Of a DNA stretch of 64,000 nt, positions 42,368 through 53,945 are shown one piece after another. The DNA lies in assembly GCA_015179025.1 (NCBI GenBank), contig WHUX01000016.1, positions 372,001-436,000 on the forward strand. Direction: 5' to 3'. This stretch comes from Terfezia claveryi. Its lineage: Eukaryota > Ascomycota > Pezizomycetes > Pezizales > Pezizaceae. Below the pieces are notes generated by a model. The model saw nothing but the letters and a program-made list of their open reading frames with translations. It did not search any database and had not been told where the DNA came from. Numbering within the stretch: position 1 is the first letter of the stretch; each line of letters begins with the position of its first letter. Both the position numbers and the translations under genes were made by a program.

Positions 42368-44500
42368 TCAATCTTCAAGGTGCTCATCTGTCAACTCAGG
42401 GATCTCCGGATACACAGCAGGCTCTTGAATGGGTGCAGATATCATTGTCTCGAGTTTGCGTGCACCACCGCTACTCCCAATATCAGTCAAGCCACCTTCT
42501 GCTGTGCTAATGCCGGAGTTATTGCTGAAATTGGAGGAGAAGTCAATGATGGTCGCTACTGTGTCTAAGGTTGTCGTAGGGTGAACTGCCCTTCTGCTTG
42601 ACGTGGTATCAACCCTAGTGTGACTTTGGCTAAAGTGTCTCTTTCTCTTGAGTTTTTGCAACTTCAGTTCACGCAGCCTCTCTTCAGTAACCTCTTCTTC
42701 ACCTTGAGCAATGAGAGAGCCACCCTCAAACAATGCCAAGCCTCGATGGATGACCACCGGGGTGCCTTGGGAAACTCGCAGAATCTTCGGGAAAAGGCAC
42801 AATCTTACAAGGCGAGAAGAATCATCCCCGCTTCGACTATACACTGAGTCGAGATCATTGTCTAAAAGATTATCGATTGTTACTCCATTCCCGCCGGCTT
42901 CTCTTTCATAGGGTGTTGCCATTCCCATGAACTCGGTGTATCGGCTGTCCCAGTTAGAATCACTCGAGAATGAGACGTCTTGACTGGCCTCTATGGGCTC
43001 ATAGTTGCGCCTTGCATCAATCCATATCTCTGCCGCAGTTCTGATCAAAGCGTTAAGCTCAACTTTCATATCTTCAATCAGAATCGTGTCGGCATTCAAA
43101 ACAGCCAAAAGAGTTTCCATTTCAGGCTGGGGTAGATCCTCCCTGGCTAGGTCGCGATCATGCTTTTGCTTCCCAGAGAGGTCACCTCCGTTATTTGTCA
43201 AGAACCCGTATTCGCTCGAGTCTTTCATTGCTTGAAGAGTCAAGTTTCGCCAGATTGCTTCCTTCACTGGATCCTTGTTGAGGAGAGTACGCGAGTAGTC
43301 TTTCAACTGTGCAATACGCTTTTGATCGTCTCTGTTCATGTGCTGACCGAATGGCTGGAAGAGATACTTCAAGAATGATTTGGAGATATACTGAACAACC
43401 CAACTGATGCGAAGGATTTTGGAGCATGACGAGTTTGTCAGTGGAATGAAACCACAGTTCGATACAGCTTGCAATTGGGGCATCTGCTAGCAGCCATTAG
43501 TATAAGCATGAGATGTGCATTACTAGGCAAAGATCAGAAATCAAACCTTCTGAGGATCAACGGGGGAATCTATGTTTTGCGCAAATCTAGTTGCGAAGTT
43601 AATGATGTCGTTGGCAAGTTGATCGAAATGGGCACCCCTAGCGAGTACGTATGTCAGTAACCAGTAACACAATCCCTTTATCCTAGACAGGTGGATAACA
43701 AAATATTAGGCTAATTCTTACAGGATAGTATCATCTTGTCTGTATATTAATCTATCAAATCGTTCTTTTGCATGAATGCACTCCCGTTTTGTCCTCTCAG
43801 ACTCACGCATAAGTTGCGTCTTTTCGAGTACGATGCAAGAACCCTGCGCTTCTGAATGCTGCAGACGCTCCTGTGTCTCAGTTAATTGGGTTTGAAGCTC
43901 CTCTAGACGGCTCTTAAGGCTATGAGCTTCTTGCTGGTGATTCGATTCCAGATATTCAATTCTAGAATCTATAGAGTGTTGTAACTGGGTCTCTAAGTCT
44001 TTCTTCTCCGTCTCATGACGCCTCATAAGATCACTGATATCACTGCTCAGCGACTTTTGGCCATCAAGCGCAGCCATAAGTTCTCTGTTGGCTTCATTGA
44101 GCTTTGTCCGATACTCAGCCTCCTCTCTTACCCAGCCCTTCAAAAGCCTGGATAGTTGCTCTTGCGACGTCTTGAACTCGTTATCCTTTTGATCGAGAAG
44201 TTGTTTCAAACTTTCGTTTTCTTTCAGGATTGTGTCACTGTTTGTGACATGAGATTGGAGTGATTCAATCTGCATTGGTACTGCCGTAGCAGAACGCAGT
44301 AACGCATCAATCTGCGTCTTGAGATCTTCGAGAGACCCCATTAAGATAGCTCCTGAGGAATCAATTGCAGTGTCGGGACAAGCTATAGAAGCGGCTGGAG
44401 GAGGGTTATTCTTCAATGGAGGGGGTAAAGTCGAGGGTGGCTCTCCCTCGGCCTTTCCCTTGCTCGCGGCCTTGCCTGTAGAGGAGCTATTCTTGCCCAT
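42368..44500 (-). CDS. Three-exon coiled-coil protein, 661 residues, unknown function
   Basis: Exons as read: 44500-43722, 43637-43547 and 43483-42368. Both joins keep frame. Intron 1 has donor GTAAGA, branch-like ACTGACA and acceptor CTAG; intron 2 has donor GTTTGA, branch ACTAAT and acceptor CAG. I chose ATG 44500 (MGKNSSSTGK) because the extra upstream text looks non-coding; an in-frame start at 44689 exists. The first exon encodes a Pro-rich start and then a long coiled coil (EDLKTQIDALLRSA to ERFDRLIYRQDD). The third encodes a probably folded region (ISWVVQYISKSFLKYLFQPF, KDPVKEAIWRNLTLQAM, PKILRVSQGTPVVIHRGLAL) and an acidic tail. The layout resembles conserved ascomycete proteins without assigned function. 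It is presumably cytosolic or nuclear, with no signal peptide. Confidence 0.75.
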
Positions 44501-47500
44501 CGTATGCACCAAGCGAAGATACCAATAGTAAGAAGGTGAAGTTCCAGCTGGGTGAGTCGCTATATTTGGGTTTGGAATGGGTGTGATGTGGTTGTAGAGG
44601 GCCTTGCGTTCTAAAGGGAGGTAATCTGGGAAGGGAGGCAGTGCTACCAGGCTAAGCGAGGTGGTTTTATGTGGGAGAGTTAATTTCACTTGGCCACCGC
44701 GTGGATTAATAGTCTGGTTGCAGTGTATACGTAGGCACTTCAGAGTTAACCTAACACGATATCAACCCCGAAGTCAGGCATTCAATATCACTATCTTGAT
44801 AACGCAGGTAACCAGAGTATCCAATTCCATGTAGCTAGGCCCGAGTTTACCTGATACCCAACCAGGCTATTTGATATCCGAATTTCTATCTCCTGCTCGT
44901 GATCAGCACAAATCAAGTGGGTACGAGTCAATTCAATGCAAACAAACGTACAATTCGGCTTACGAGACCACAATTCGGACGGCAGCGCTGAAACCCCCTG
45001 CCTCTACAACCCTGGCCTCACGAGGTACAGCGCAGCCCTTGACCTGCTTTTCTCAATGGCCATTGAAGATAGTTCGTGGTTTGTTCCAGGTCAAACTATC
45101 CTTGCCATTGTACATGTATCGGCTGCGCCCCCTCATGCTTCAATTGATGCTTACCTGTAATTGTGTTTGTACTAATTCGTATCAATATAGGAGCATTATA
45201 CAGGTGAATGGGAGGGTTGGGATTATGGGCGAAGGCATATGCTTGGACCTGGTCGATCTCCACTACATCCCCTGCATACACGAGTAATTCGGAATGACTG
45301 ACGGCATAGGCATAGTTATGCATCGCCGTACTATAAGTTGTACATGCGACTAAGTGCTATGTACGGGCATGCGTCAACGGGCTAGATAGAACTAGACTAC
45401 TAGGAAGAGTCATTGAACATGTTTGTAAGCAACCCAGTAACTACGGTGCCCGCCAGTCTAGTAACCACCAACCTGATGTAAGCACTTAAGTCGATCAGCC
45501 TACTCTGTCCTCTTGAAGGCGATGTTGGGAAACATGATGCAAAAGTCAGAGTTATACGACGGCCGCGTCGGCCGGTTGTGGATGACGGGATTGGACTATT
45601 GGGTAAATAGTAATATTTCTCAAATATCTTAGTCTATAACGTAATGCTTGTTCACCACTTTACCTCATTATCTAATATAATCCTACTGACGAAGGGGTAT
45701 GAGAATTATACGGACGAGTGATCACTTAGCATCCCAGTTGCTGTTGCCCTGTGGCACACATGAGGTTGATTGAAAATTGACAGGCCTATTCCGAACTTTG
45801 TGTGGATAATCCAACATGGGGCCATGCATCTTACTCGGGATCATGAGGAAATTTCCTTCTTTCTGTCATGTTGATTGGATCGAAACATCTTTCCTCGGGT
45901 AGAATGGCTAAACTTCGTATATACCGTATGATACTGCCAATGAGCCAGTGAGGCCGAATTAAAATCCATAGCCTAGCCAATTACTAGCTCTGATTTTCTC
46001 GTGAACATGCATATTCACATGATTGTTAACCGAGTTAATTGTAGACTGTTGTTTCATCAACATTAAAGTTGTTCACTATCCGCTAAAAGCAATTCCCGAG
46101 AAAACTGCAAACGACTTCGTTCTCGACTACTTCAATTAAGGATTCTACTTGCAGGCTACGGGCCGGAAGCTTGCAGCGCTTCGGAGTATTCGTGCAAGTG
46201 ATTACATCCGTATATGCGTTGATAGTATTTATCTGCTATACAACAATGTTTACCACAAACGAGTCTACTTACCTATGAGCTACATGTAGGGAAGTGGTCA
46301 TATGCACGGGCACGCTCCTGACGAATGGCGGCCCCAATGCGGTCGGGACTCCCATATATACGGAAGAACTCGCAGAATATTCACGTATGTCTACGTAGCA
46401 ACCACACTTTTTAGTCCTGAGATTCGAAAAAAGGATGCTAGGATTTCCAACAACTATACCCACAGTATATCACATGGCTCAGTTCATCGAAGAAAGGTAG
46501 GTATGATAAATCCCAAGAAACCAAAGGGATGCAATTTGATCATCACTCCTGGAGTCATTGCATAACTTCGATAGCCAGTACTTGCTTCCATCTCACAATG
46601 CAACTTGCCCTATTCTCAGCCCAAATGACAACACAAATATATGTGGGGCCAGGACCGGGTGTTGGAAAATCGACCTGGAGATGCGGTCCCTCGTCATACG
46701 TTAGAATATCTTGAATGCGAGCACTGAATACGGGTACTCAACCATTTAAAACGCAAACAAAAACGCAAATATATGGCTTTTATTAACTTACAGATAGGAA
46801 ACCGCCAAATAGCTAATGATGAACAAAATGCAAACACCCGTTCCGATTGGTGATCATACGGTTCAAATCAATCCCCTGGTATCCCTCATCATAACCTGGT
46901 ACCGTTTAACTTGATATCGTGGCAAGTCTTTATCCCCCGACCTGAACTATTCTGTGAAGTGAATTAGCATTGCCACTGCAATCCATATTTACTGTAGCAA
47001 CTCAAAATGATACAATACCGTCTGAGTTACCAATACAGCTATTCAGGTCAAATGCTGTCTCTGCCTATATACCTGCATATCCGCTGCATATTCCAAGCCC
47101 TTGCTTTCAAAATATTTCCTTGTTTGAGTTCCCATATTGTGCAGCTGGCGGAGACTGACATAGTTATATGGCGGTGCCGTGGATTGTGGATCCATACCGG
47201 TAGTCTGAGGTATGTCAATATTCTATAAGTCGTGCGCATTTGGGAGAGCACTGGGGAAATATTGCTTCCAGAAAACTGGGCCCTTTAAGTCAACTGAGAA
47301 GGATAACTGCAACATGGCAACTTTAGTTAAAGTCGGAGAATGCTTGGACGTACAGTACCCAGTCCTGCCGATGTACCGAGATGCTGCATGAGTGGTAGTC
47401 TGGTTCATGTTCGGGAACTGTAACCTGTTCGTATCTAATTGCTCTGAGGTGGGACCTTCCATGGCTTGGGCCTGGAGAGTCGCGATTATGTCGGTGAAGT

Positions 47501-47838
47501 ATATAGAAGGATTTTCGTTATTTGTCCCCGTCATAATCGTACATAGATACAGCGAAGCCTGTATTCAATTTATCATTAATATGTATGGTGTCTTACTACA
47601 TATTAAAAATTTAGCGTGCCCGAATGAGTGTAATCGAGTAAGTGTAAGTGAGAGCATTTAAGTCTGTCAATCCTCTTTTGTCATATGGACTGCCTAATTT
47701 GGATTCTACGGTCTGGTTGGCCGTGTTAAGACTAAGTATGTTCGGGCCTGAAACATGCTAGCCTAGAGTTGGAGTAGGTACTTCTACATAGTTCGTGTAA
47801 CCACATTACCGGTAAGTCCGTTCGCTTGAGTGCGAACC
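44501..47838. other. Non-coding stretch, 3.3 kb, with unresolved open frames
   Basis: The first bases should hold the promoter of the coiled-coil gene. At 44870-45323 frames are open on both strands for 70-138 codons; the minus-strand one (45096-45323, SHSELLVYAGDVVEIDQVQ) looks the most protein-like but I could not join it to a second exon. A 103-codon minus frame at 47223-47534 is likewise unassigned. Confidence 0.35.
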
Positions 47839-47906
47839 AGACTGCCAACAGACTAACCAGACTGCCAACAGACTAACCAGACTGCCAACAGACTAACCAG
47901 ACTGCA
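47839..47906. repeat. 20-bp tandem repeat AACCAGACTGCCAACAGACT x3.5
   Basis: Three exact units and a partial one. The unit is a variant of the dispersed CCAACCAGACTA motif. Confidence 0.9.
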
Positions 47907-50900
47907 CACTATAAATACCTATATATATAGTAATTTACATCTTGGCTGAAGTTACAATGTGTGAATTTGATCTCAACATCGACCTAGTCTGTTGTGATCA
48001 AATATGTATGAGCTCAATTGACAACAGTCTAGATACAGACTATTTACTGCAGGTTTGATCCTCGTATCCCTATATTCAGTCCTGAATGTCTCTATGTATA
48101 GATGTACAGACGAAGCCCAAAAGGCAAGGTGAGACAGCTGCTTCAACCGCGCACTGGAACTACATAATGAACTCACATATGGCATCCAGAATATGAACAA
48201 ACGATCATGGGCTACTGCACACAAAGTCTACCTAAGGTATACTTGTATTCTTCGCCGCTTGTCCTAGTGCGGCTAGAGGACTGTATATACCGACAGTCAT
48301 CTGAACTTATTCATCACATTGTAGCTACCCTCATCTAGTAATTATACCTCGATACCATAATTAAAAAAAATGGTGATCAGTAAGTAGTTTATAATTCTAT
48401 ATATTTATGAGAATGCATCACTAAATGCTCGCTCAAATATCGTTTGGGCTTACGTTGACTAATGTCTTCAATATTTAACATAGGGTTCTGAATACGTATC
48501 CCAAGCTCTGTACTTAGTAGAAAGTAACACTAGTACTAGATCTTTGAGGCAGTATCACAAGGTAGTAGCTATAGCCTTCAACCCCCTTTTGGCCCAGCGT
48601 TTCTCTCTAATCCCCCCTCCTTTTCTCTCTCTACTCTCTCCTTCCCCAACGCTGCGAGAGTACATGTGCGGAGCTAGAGTGTTCGAGTAAGAGTAGAACA
48701 AACATGACCGAATAGAGGACATGATCGAGTGGTGAAGTTGCCGCCGAGTAGAGCAAATAGGTACAACAACCGGGTCAGATTTGGTCTGGTTTCATATGCA
48801 GCAACATTTCTGGATCCAGAACAACAATTTCTGTGAAACAACTGAACACTGTTAAAATGTGGCGGTGATTCATGAACTCGAAGCCATGTAATAATACAAT
48901 ACTCGTTACGAATTACAACTTGATGCTAGACTAGGCTTGATATAGTCCAACATATATAGCCAGCACCTGATCATGCCAATATGCTGATCGAAATGTATGT
49001 AAATGTTTACCCAGTGCCATTATACATGAATGACCACAATCTGTCATGGTCTGTCGCCCTGGAAGTATACTTGATCTGAGCGACAGACATACGTACGTGT
49101 GCCCCTTGATTATTCTCACTTGATATTTCCGAGCCACAAAGTTCACAAATAGTATGCAGCGTGGCGGAAGCGTCTACATAGTGCCTACATGGCATAGCTT
49201 AGCTAGGTTTGACCTGGACGTGGTCAACATGATATTTTCACAACTAGTAGCATGACTCATGTAAAACACCAATCCACCTCAAAAAATTGTGGAATTACAC
49301 ACCTCATCTTGATACCGCAGATGTCATGACTGGCCTACCCTATACAGTGGCAGCGCCTTCATATACCATTTATATTTATGCCATATAGGCACAGAGTACT
49401 ATAGAGGTTGTTATTTGCATTGTAGAATTGGGGTCTCGAATAATTCCTGAACCTCCACAGGCCTCTGCACTCTCACCTTGATATTGGCTGCTTTGATGTA
49501 TCACAGGCTCCGGGGATCTAGGTAGACCTACTAGACTACACTCCCCAAGGCCGACTCCCTAGAACCACCTTTTCCAATACAAATCGTCATGGCCCAGGTC
49601 TTATCCTCCCTTCTCACACATGGAACAACTATCTTAACCATTTGGCTCTTAACCATTTTGCTTTGTGCCATGGCATTTAATATAGAGGCAGCAATCCCCT
49701 ACATGTGTTTGCTAATGTAGTTATGCAAATAGTTGACGAGTATCAAGACATCAATCTCATGCAGTAACACTTAACAGACTGTGGAGCGGAGGGACTTGTG
49801 GAAAATAAGGCGAGGCTTTAAACTATGGCAAGGGTGGCAACATGCAAAATGGTTGATGCAGGCCTGAAAGAAATTGCCCGGAAAGAGGCTGAATCATAAA
49901 GGACAGGAAGATGGCTAAGGAGCAGGCTAGCAGGAAAATGCCTCTCGAAAGTTATAGGCTGTGTTGGAAACTTAATTGAATGCTGATTATGCTATAGTTC
50001 AGGCTGAATGGCATATCGAACGGAATCAGGCTCGTAGAGAACATCGAAGGCCTCAAAAGAAGCTAGTCAAGCAACTATGCCGGCAGGGGTACAGAGGCTG
50101 CGGAGGAGGGGTATATGGGGTGAAATACAGAGCCTATAGAAGATCAGATTCAGCGCCTACAAATAATAACTATAACTTTCTATACTGCTCTGCGCCTGTA
50201 TGTTGTATTCTAACATAAATATAGACGGTAATGAAGGTGCTGCCACTGTGTAGGTCTATCAATCATGATAGTTATAGGTGGGGGAGTTATCTTATGAGCA
50301 CTCCATAAATTTTGAGTTGTATATGGTGATTTCACATGAGTAGCTATTAGTAGTAGGTGTATATTGTAAGAGTATATTCAATAGACAGGGTCTAAGTCAA
50401 AAACTGTGCTAAAAACCCTTTTTTTCAAGTCTAGTAACCGTGAAGCCATGACCAGATATGTACTTAGAATTCATCGACAGACCTAGACAAAGCCAAAGCG
50501 AGTTTCATGTTATCTACAAGGATAATAGACAATACCGTAGTAATTTGGCATACAATCCCCCACCCCCACCCCCACCCCTTCTCTCTGTTAGAATCCCCGT
50601 CTCACATTTGAAGTACTAAGCCTAAGAGAATAGAGTTTTATCTACGTATATAGCTAGATACAAAGGAACGCACCATTGTTTTGTCCGCACTATCACGGGG
50701 CCTCAAACTCACTTTCTTAGACTTATTCTCCGATCGCAGGCTGGTTTTGCTCTGCGCATTCTCTTCCAAAATATCAAAATCAATGAGATCCTCATCATGA
50801 TTGCGGAAGTCAAGTTCACCACAACTAGTTTTCCCAGCTGGATTTAAATTGCAATCCAGTCCAAGGAATGCAAACTGCTAGTGATCAGGAAGCTGCCAAT

Positions 50901-51357
50901 CCCCTATAGAGGGGTCTGATAGATCCTTTATTCTTAAGAGTGAATCAGTGGAACCGCTAGCACTAGACAGGTAGATGCATGGTTGAAAGATCTGAGAACT
51001 GAGACGGGTATTCTAACAGAGGTGGGACATTGTATGCTTATTACTATGGTATTTTGATTTATCAGGAATATCTGCTTTTCTATGTCTCATTGATCTTGTC
51101 ATTGCAAAAGATGCTTGCCTTGATGTATTTAGATGACATAAAACCTTTCAAAGTCCAACTTCTGGAATGCCTGAAGGAGAGCTCGGTCTTTATGTTAACG
51201 TAAAAGCACATATCGATTGTAGTTGAGATACATCGGTGAACAGCAAGCAGACATGGTAATATTTAGATTTTGGTATGCTCAAGCTCAGCATACTAGGTCT
51301 ATAGACAACCAGACTAGTCTATAGAGAGGTAAAGATCTTATTGCGTATGCACAACTA
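47907..51357. other. Non-coding stretch, 3.4 kb
   Basis: It contains the dispersed repeat at 50190-50410 and a (CCCCCA)n microsatellite near 50561-50578. An 80-codon frame at 49976-50218 (RNQARREHRRPQKKLVKQL) has basic text that could be a scrap of a mobile-element protein. No gene can be defended. Confidence 0.45.
50190..50410. repeat. Dispersed repeat shared with 29965-30295
   Basis: Same start (ttgtattctaacataaatat) and same end (gtcaaaaactgt) as the 30-kb copy, with lower similarity between and about 110 bp deleted. Confidence 0.6.
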
Positions 51358-51359
51358 TA

Positions 51360-51737
51360 GTCAACTCTTGCTATAACGGATGGCAGAAATCCAGAGCTTT
51401 CCCTCCGGTATAGCAAGGGTTCGGCTATAGAAAATGGCGCTGACCAGTCACGTGGGTTCTGAGAACTCCCATTTCGCCCTCCAAGAAGGGTATGTCGAGT
51501 CACATTAAGCCTAACCGAGCATATTATTCAGCAACCAGACATGCCTCGTCCGGTAGTTATTAGCGAGGGAGAAATGTATGGGGATAGGGATAAGACCCCT
51601 GCATTCCTCTAGCTTCTGTCCGGTCCGGATTGCATGGTATGGCGAGAGGCAATTTGCTGGTAGGAAATCCTGGAGCCTCTGGTCAACCCGGTATGACAAG
51701 GGATCCGCTAGCGAGGTCCGGTATAGCAAGAGTTGAC
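51360..51737. mobile_element. pogo-type MITE, copy 3 (inverted)
   Basis: The ends GTCAACTCTTGCTATAACGG and the complement of ATAGCAAGAGTTGAC enclose the same middle as copies 1 and 2 in reverse orientation (ggggatagggataagacccc). TA lies at 51358-51359. The right edge runs into a duplicated actttacacgtg with the AACCAGACTA motif. Confidence 0.75.
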
Positions 51738-52197
51738 TTTACACGTGCCAACCAGACTAACTTTACACGTGGGAATACAGTATGTTGCACGAGTGGTCTG
51801 CTTGATGTCTGTGCGCCCTAAACTGTCCTCTCTTTTATAATTGTGCAAGTGACTTGATTAAATTATATCCGAGACTTGTCTCTCCCGCTGTTGGTATAAT
51901 TATACCATCCCAATTCTTCAATACCGTATATTAGCTGTAGGAGCGTCATCTATATTTACACATACATATAGTATCGACCTAAATCAAAAGAAGAAAGATA
52001 CAGAGGTGTAAATTGCATGATTATTAACCAAGATAATCCTGAACTTACAATGGGTTAGTGATATGTAAGAAAGGAATCCAAAAAGATACTAGTGCCCACA
52101 CGCCTAAATATGCCTCAAATTCAATGACATGAGATATCTAGAGATATAGTTGAAACTGAATTCCTGTGAACTTGGAAAGAGCATGGACGGGAATTTC
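51738..52197. other. Gap, 3' side of the receptor gene
   Basis: A 12-bp duplication around an orphan motif opens it (51736-51771). A probable 3' UTR of the minus-strand gene lies at the right. Confidence 0.4.
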
Positions 52198-53945
52198 TCA
52201 TAGCGAGTGTACATGTGAGCCCGAGTGGTTTGAGTCCGATCCCTGGTTTTGTCTATTCACTTTTTTGTCTGGCGAGAGCAAGCCCCCAACATCAAGGAAT
52301 GAAACCTTGCGAGAGGGTGAATTTTCCCAGTCAGTGAACTGACCATCTCCCACTTTTCGCACTGGGGGTGGAGTTTTCACCCCATCCCCCCAGGAAGCTA
52401 CCCACGGTGCATATCCATGAGCTCCCTCAGCGTTGCCCCGGAGGTTCATTTCGGACGAATTTGGGACAAAAGTAGCACTCAATCCACTATGTCGCTGTGC
52501 GGCATAACTCATCTTCCTCAAGTCTTCGTTCATCCCGAGACCAGTACCCTTTACCAGATCTTCATCACTACCCCATACCTTCATACCCAGTCGCGTACTT
52601 TGTTGGTCCAAGGCGTATAATTGCTCCTGGCCCCTCATCCGGCCGCGGTTCGCAATAGCTTCAGGTGAGTACAACATATGAGCTCCACCAGGACCTCGAT
52701 ATCTCTTTCGCTTGGGGCCTTTATCCCTGGCAAAAGAATTCAGAACAATGGCATTCGCAATTGCACATGAAGCTAGACATTCAATTGAGGAGTATAGAGT
52801 TCGATGAGGTTGAGAAGTGTGATAGTGTAAGACGAATGGAACTCGATATATAGCTAGCGCACAGGTGATGAGTGATAAGGAAAGGGATACGATGAGCCAA
52901 AACTTCCTGTAACCAAGGGTCAGAAACTTTATCTAGTGTTCATGGTAGGAATTGTACTGAGCCAAACCTTTTCAATGGTATGGAGGCTATAAGTATAGGA
53001 GGCAATGGAAATATCACAATTAGCAAGTCTGTAGCAGCGTTACAGACAGCCATAACGATCAGAGGTGCAACACCTTGCCTACATTGCGCTACACAGGGAG
53101 CCTCAGCATGTCAAATTTCAGACTCATAGATTTAATACTTACATCCTGGGTCCGGAAATACTTGCCCTGATTCCAAATATCACACGTCAGCTATAATGTC
53201 CTGTGTTCCACGACCAATGACCAAAAATATCTAAACGAGGTCCTACTTACAGTGTCTATATTAACGTTAGTTTCCAGCCATGAAAAATGAATGTGGAACT
53301 GATGACACTTACTTCTGGAATGGGTTACACTCAGCAAAAATTGATACCACAACACCAAGAAATGTTATCACCAAGGTCCATCTGATAGTACCCAGTACAC
53401 CCTTATAACTAGTATTCCAGAACGAAAGGTTCAGCTTGCTGTGAAATTCAGTAATGCAAAGCTTTTGTGACCATATACTAAGCCCTTGTTAGTAAACAAG
53501 GTCAAGCAGGGCCCGGTGAGCGGAACCCCAGGAGTACGCACAATGCAGTGTATGCAACCCGCGCAGCTAATATACATTTGCTGCCATTTTCCCTCCTCCT
53601 GATTTCCTCATCCAAGCCCCATTTAACATATTCGCCTCCATCCCGTGGTTTCCGAAATTCGTCAAATCCAGCCAATGATATGTTATTTGTGCCCCATATC
53701 AACACCAAGTGTGCTAAGCCCAATCGTATACCAAGTGGTATGATACTGGCAACCATCCACCAGTCATCTTTATACGCCTTCGATAGCCTGCTAAACCTCC
53801 AGAAGAGCCGACTAAAAATAAGAAAAACAGAGAATAGGGAACACCAGTATGTAATGAGAAGAGTGGGGTGATCGAGGAATGTTGGTCGGAAAGCTGGCGC
53901 GGAACTATAGAGTCCACGAGGAGCCAGGACATATTCATGGTCCAT
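52198..53945 (-). CDS. Rhodopsin-type (PTH11-like) seven-helix membrane protein
   Basis: Six exons as read: 53945-53542, 53477-53313, 53255-53251, 53166-53143, 53088-52968 and 52906-52198, joined in frame to 475 residues. Hydrophobic segments occur in every large exon (TLLITYWCSLFSVFLIF; WWMVASIIPLGIRLGLAHLV; WTLVITFLGVVVSIF; LIVMAVCNAATDLLIVIFPL; FWLIVSLSLSLITCALA). Family hallmarks are visible: KAYKDDWWM after helix 2, ECNPFQ and a PDPG..C loop before the N-AATD-LLIVIFPLP helix, then IPLKRK at the next exon join and an AIYRV end. These fit the fungal rhodopsin domain of PTH11-like and related integral membrane proteins. A long polar cytosolic tail follows. The ligand is unknown. Introns use GTGCGT, GTAAGT (three) and GTTTGG donors. 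The 5-nt third exon is odd. Confidence 0.8.

Noticed and set aside
47839..47906. CRISPR-like array
   Set aside because: Units are contiguous tandem repeats without unique spacers, and the genome is clearly eukaryotic.
49589..49720. 43-codon hydrophobic small frame (MAQVLSSLLTHG..)
   Set aside because: Too short and without any supporting context or motif.
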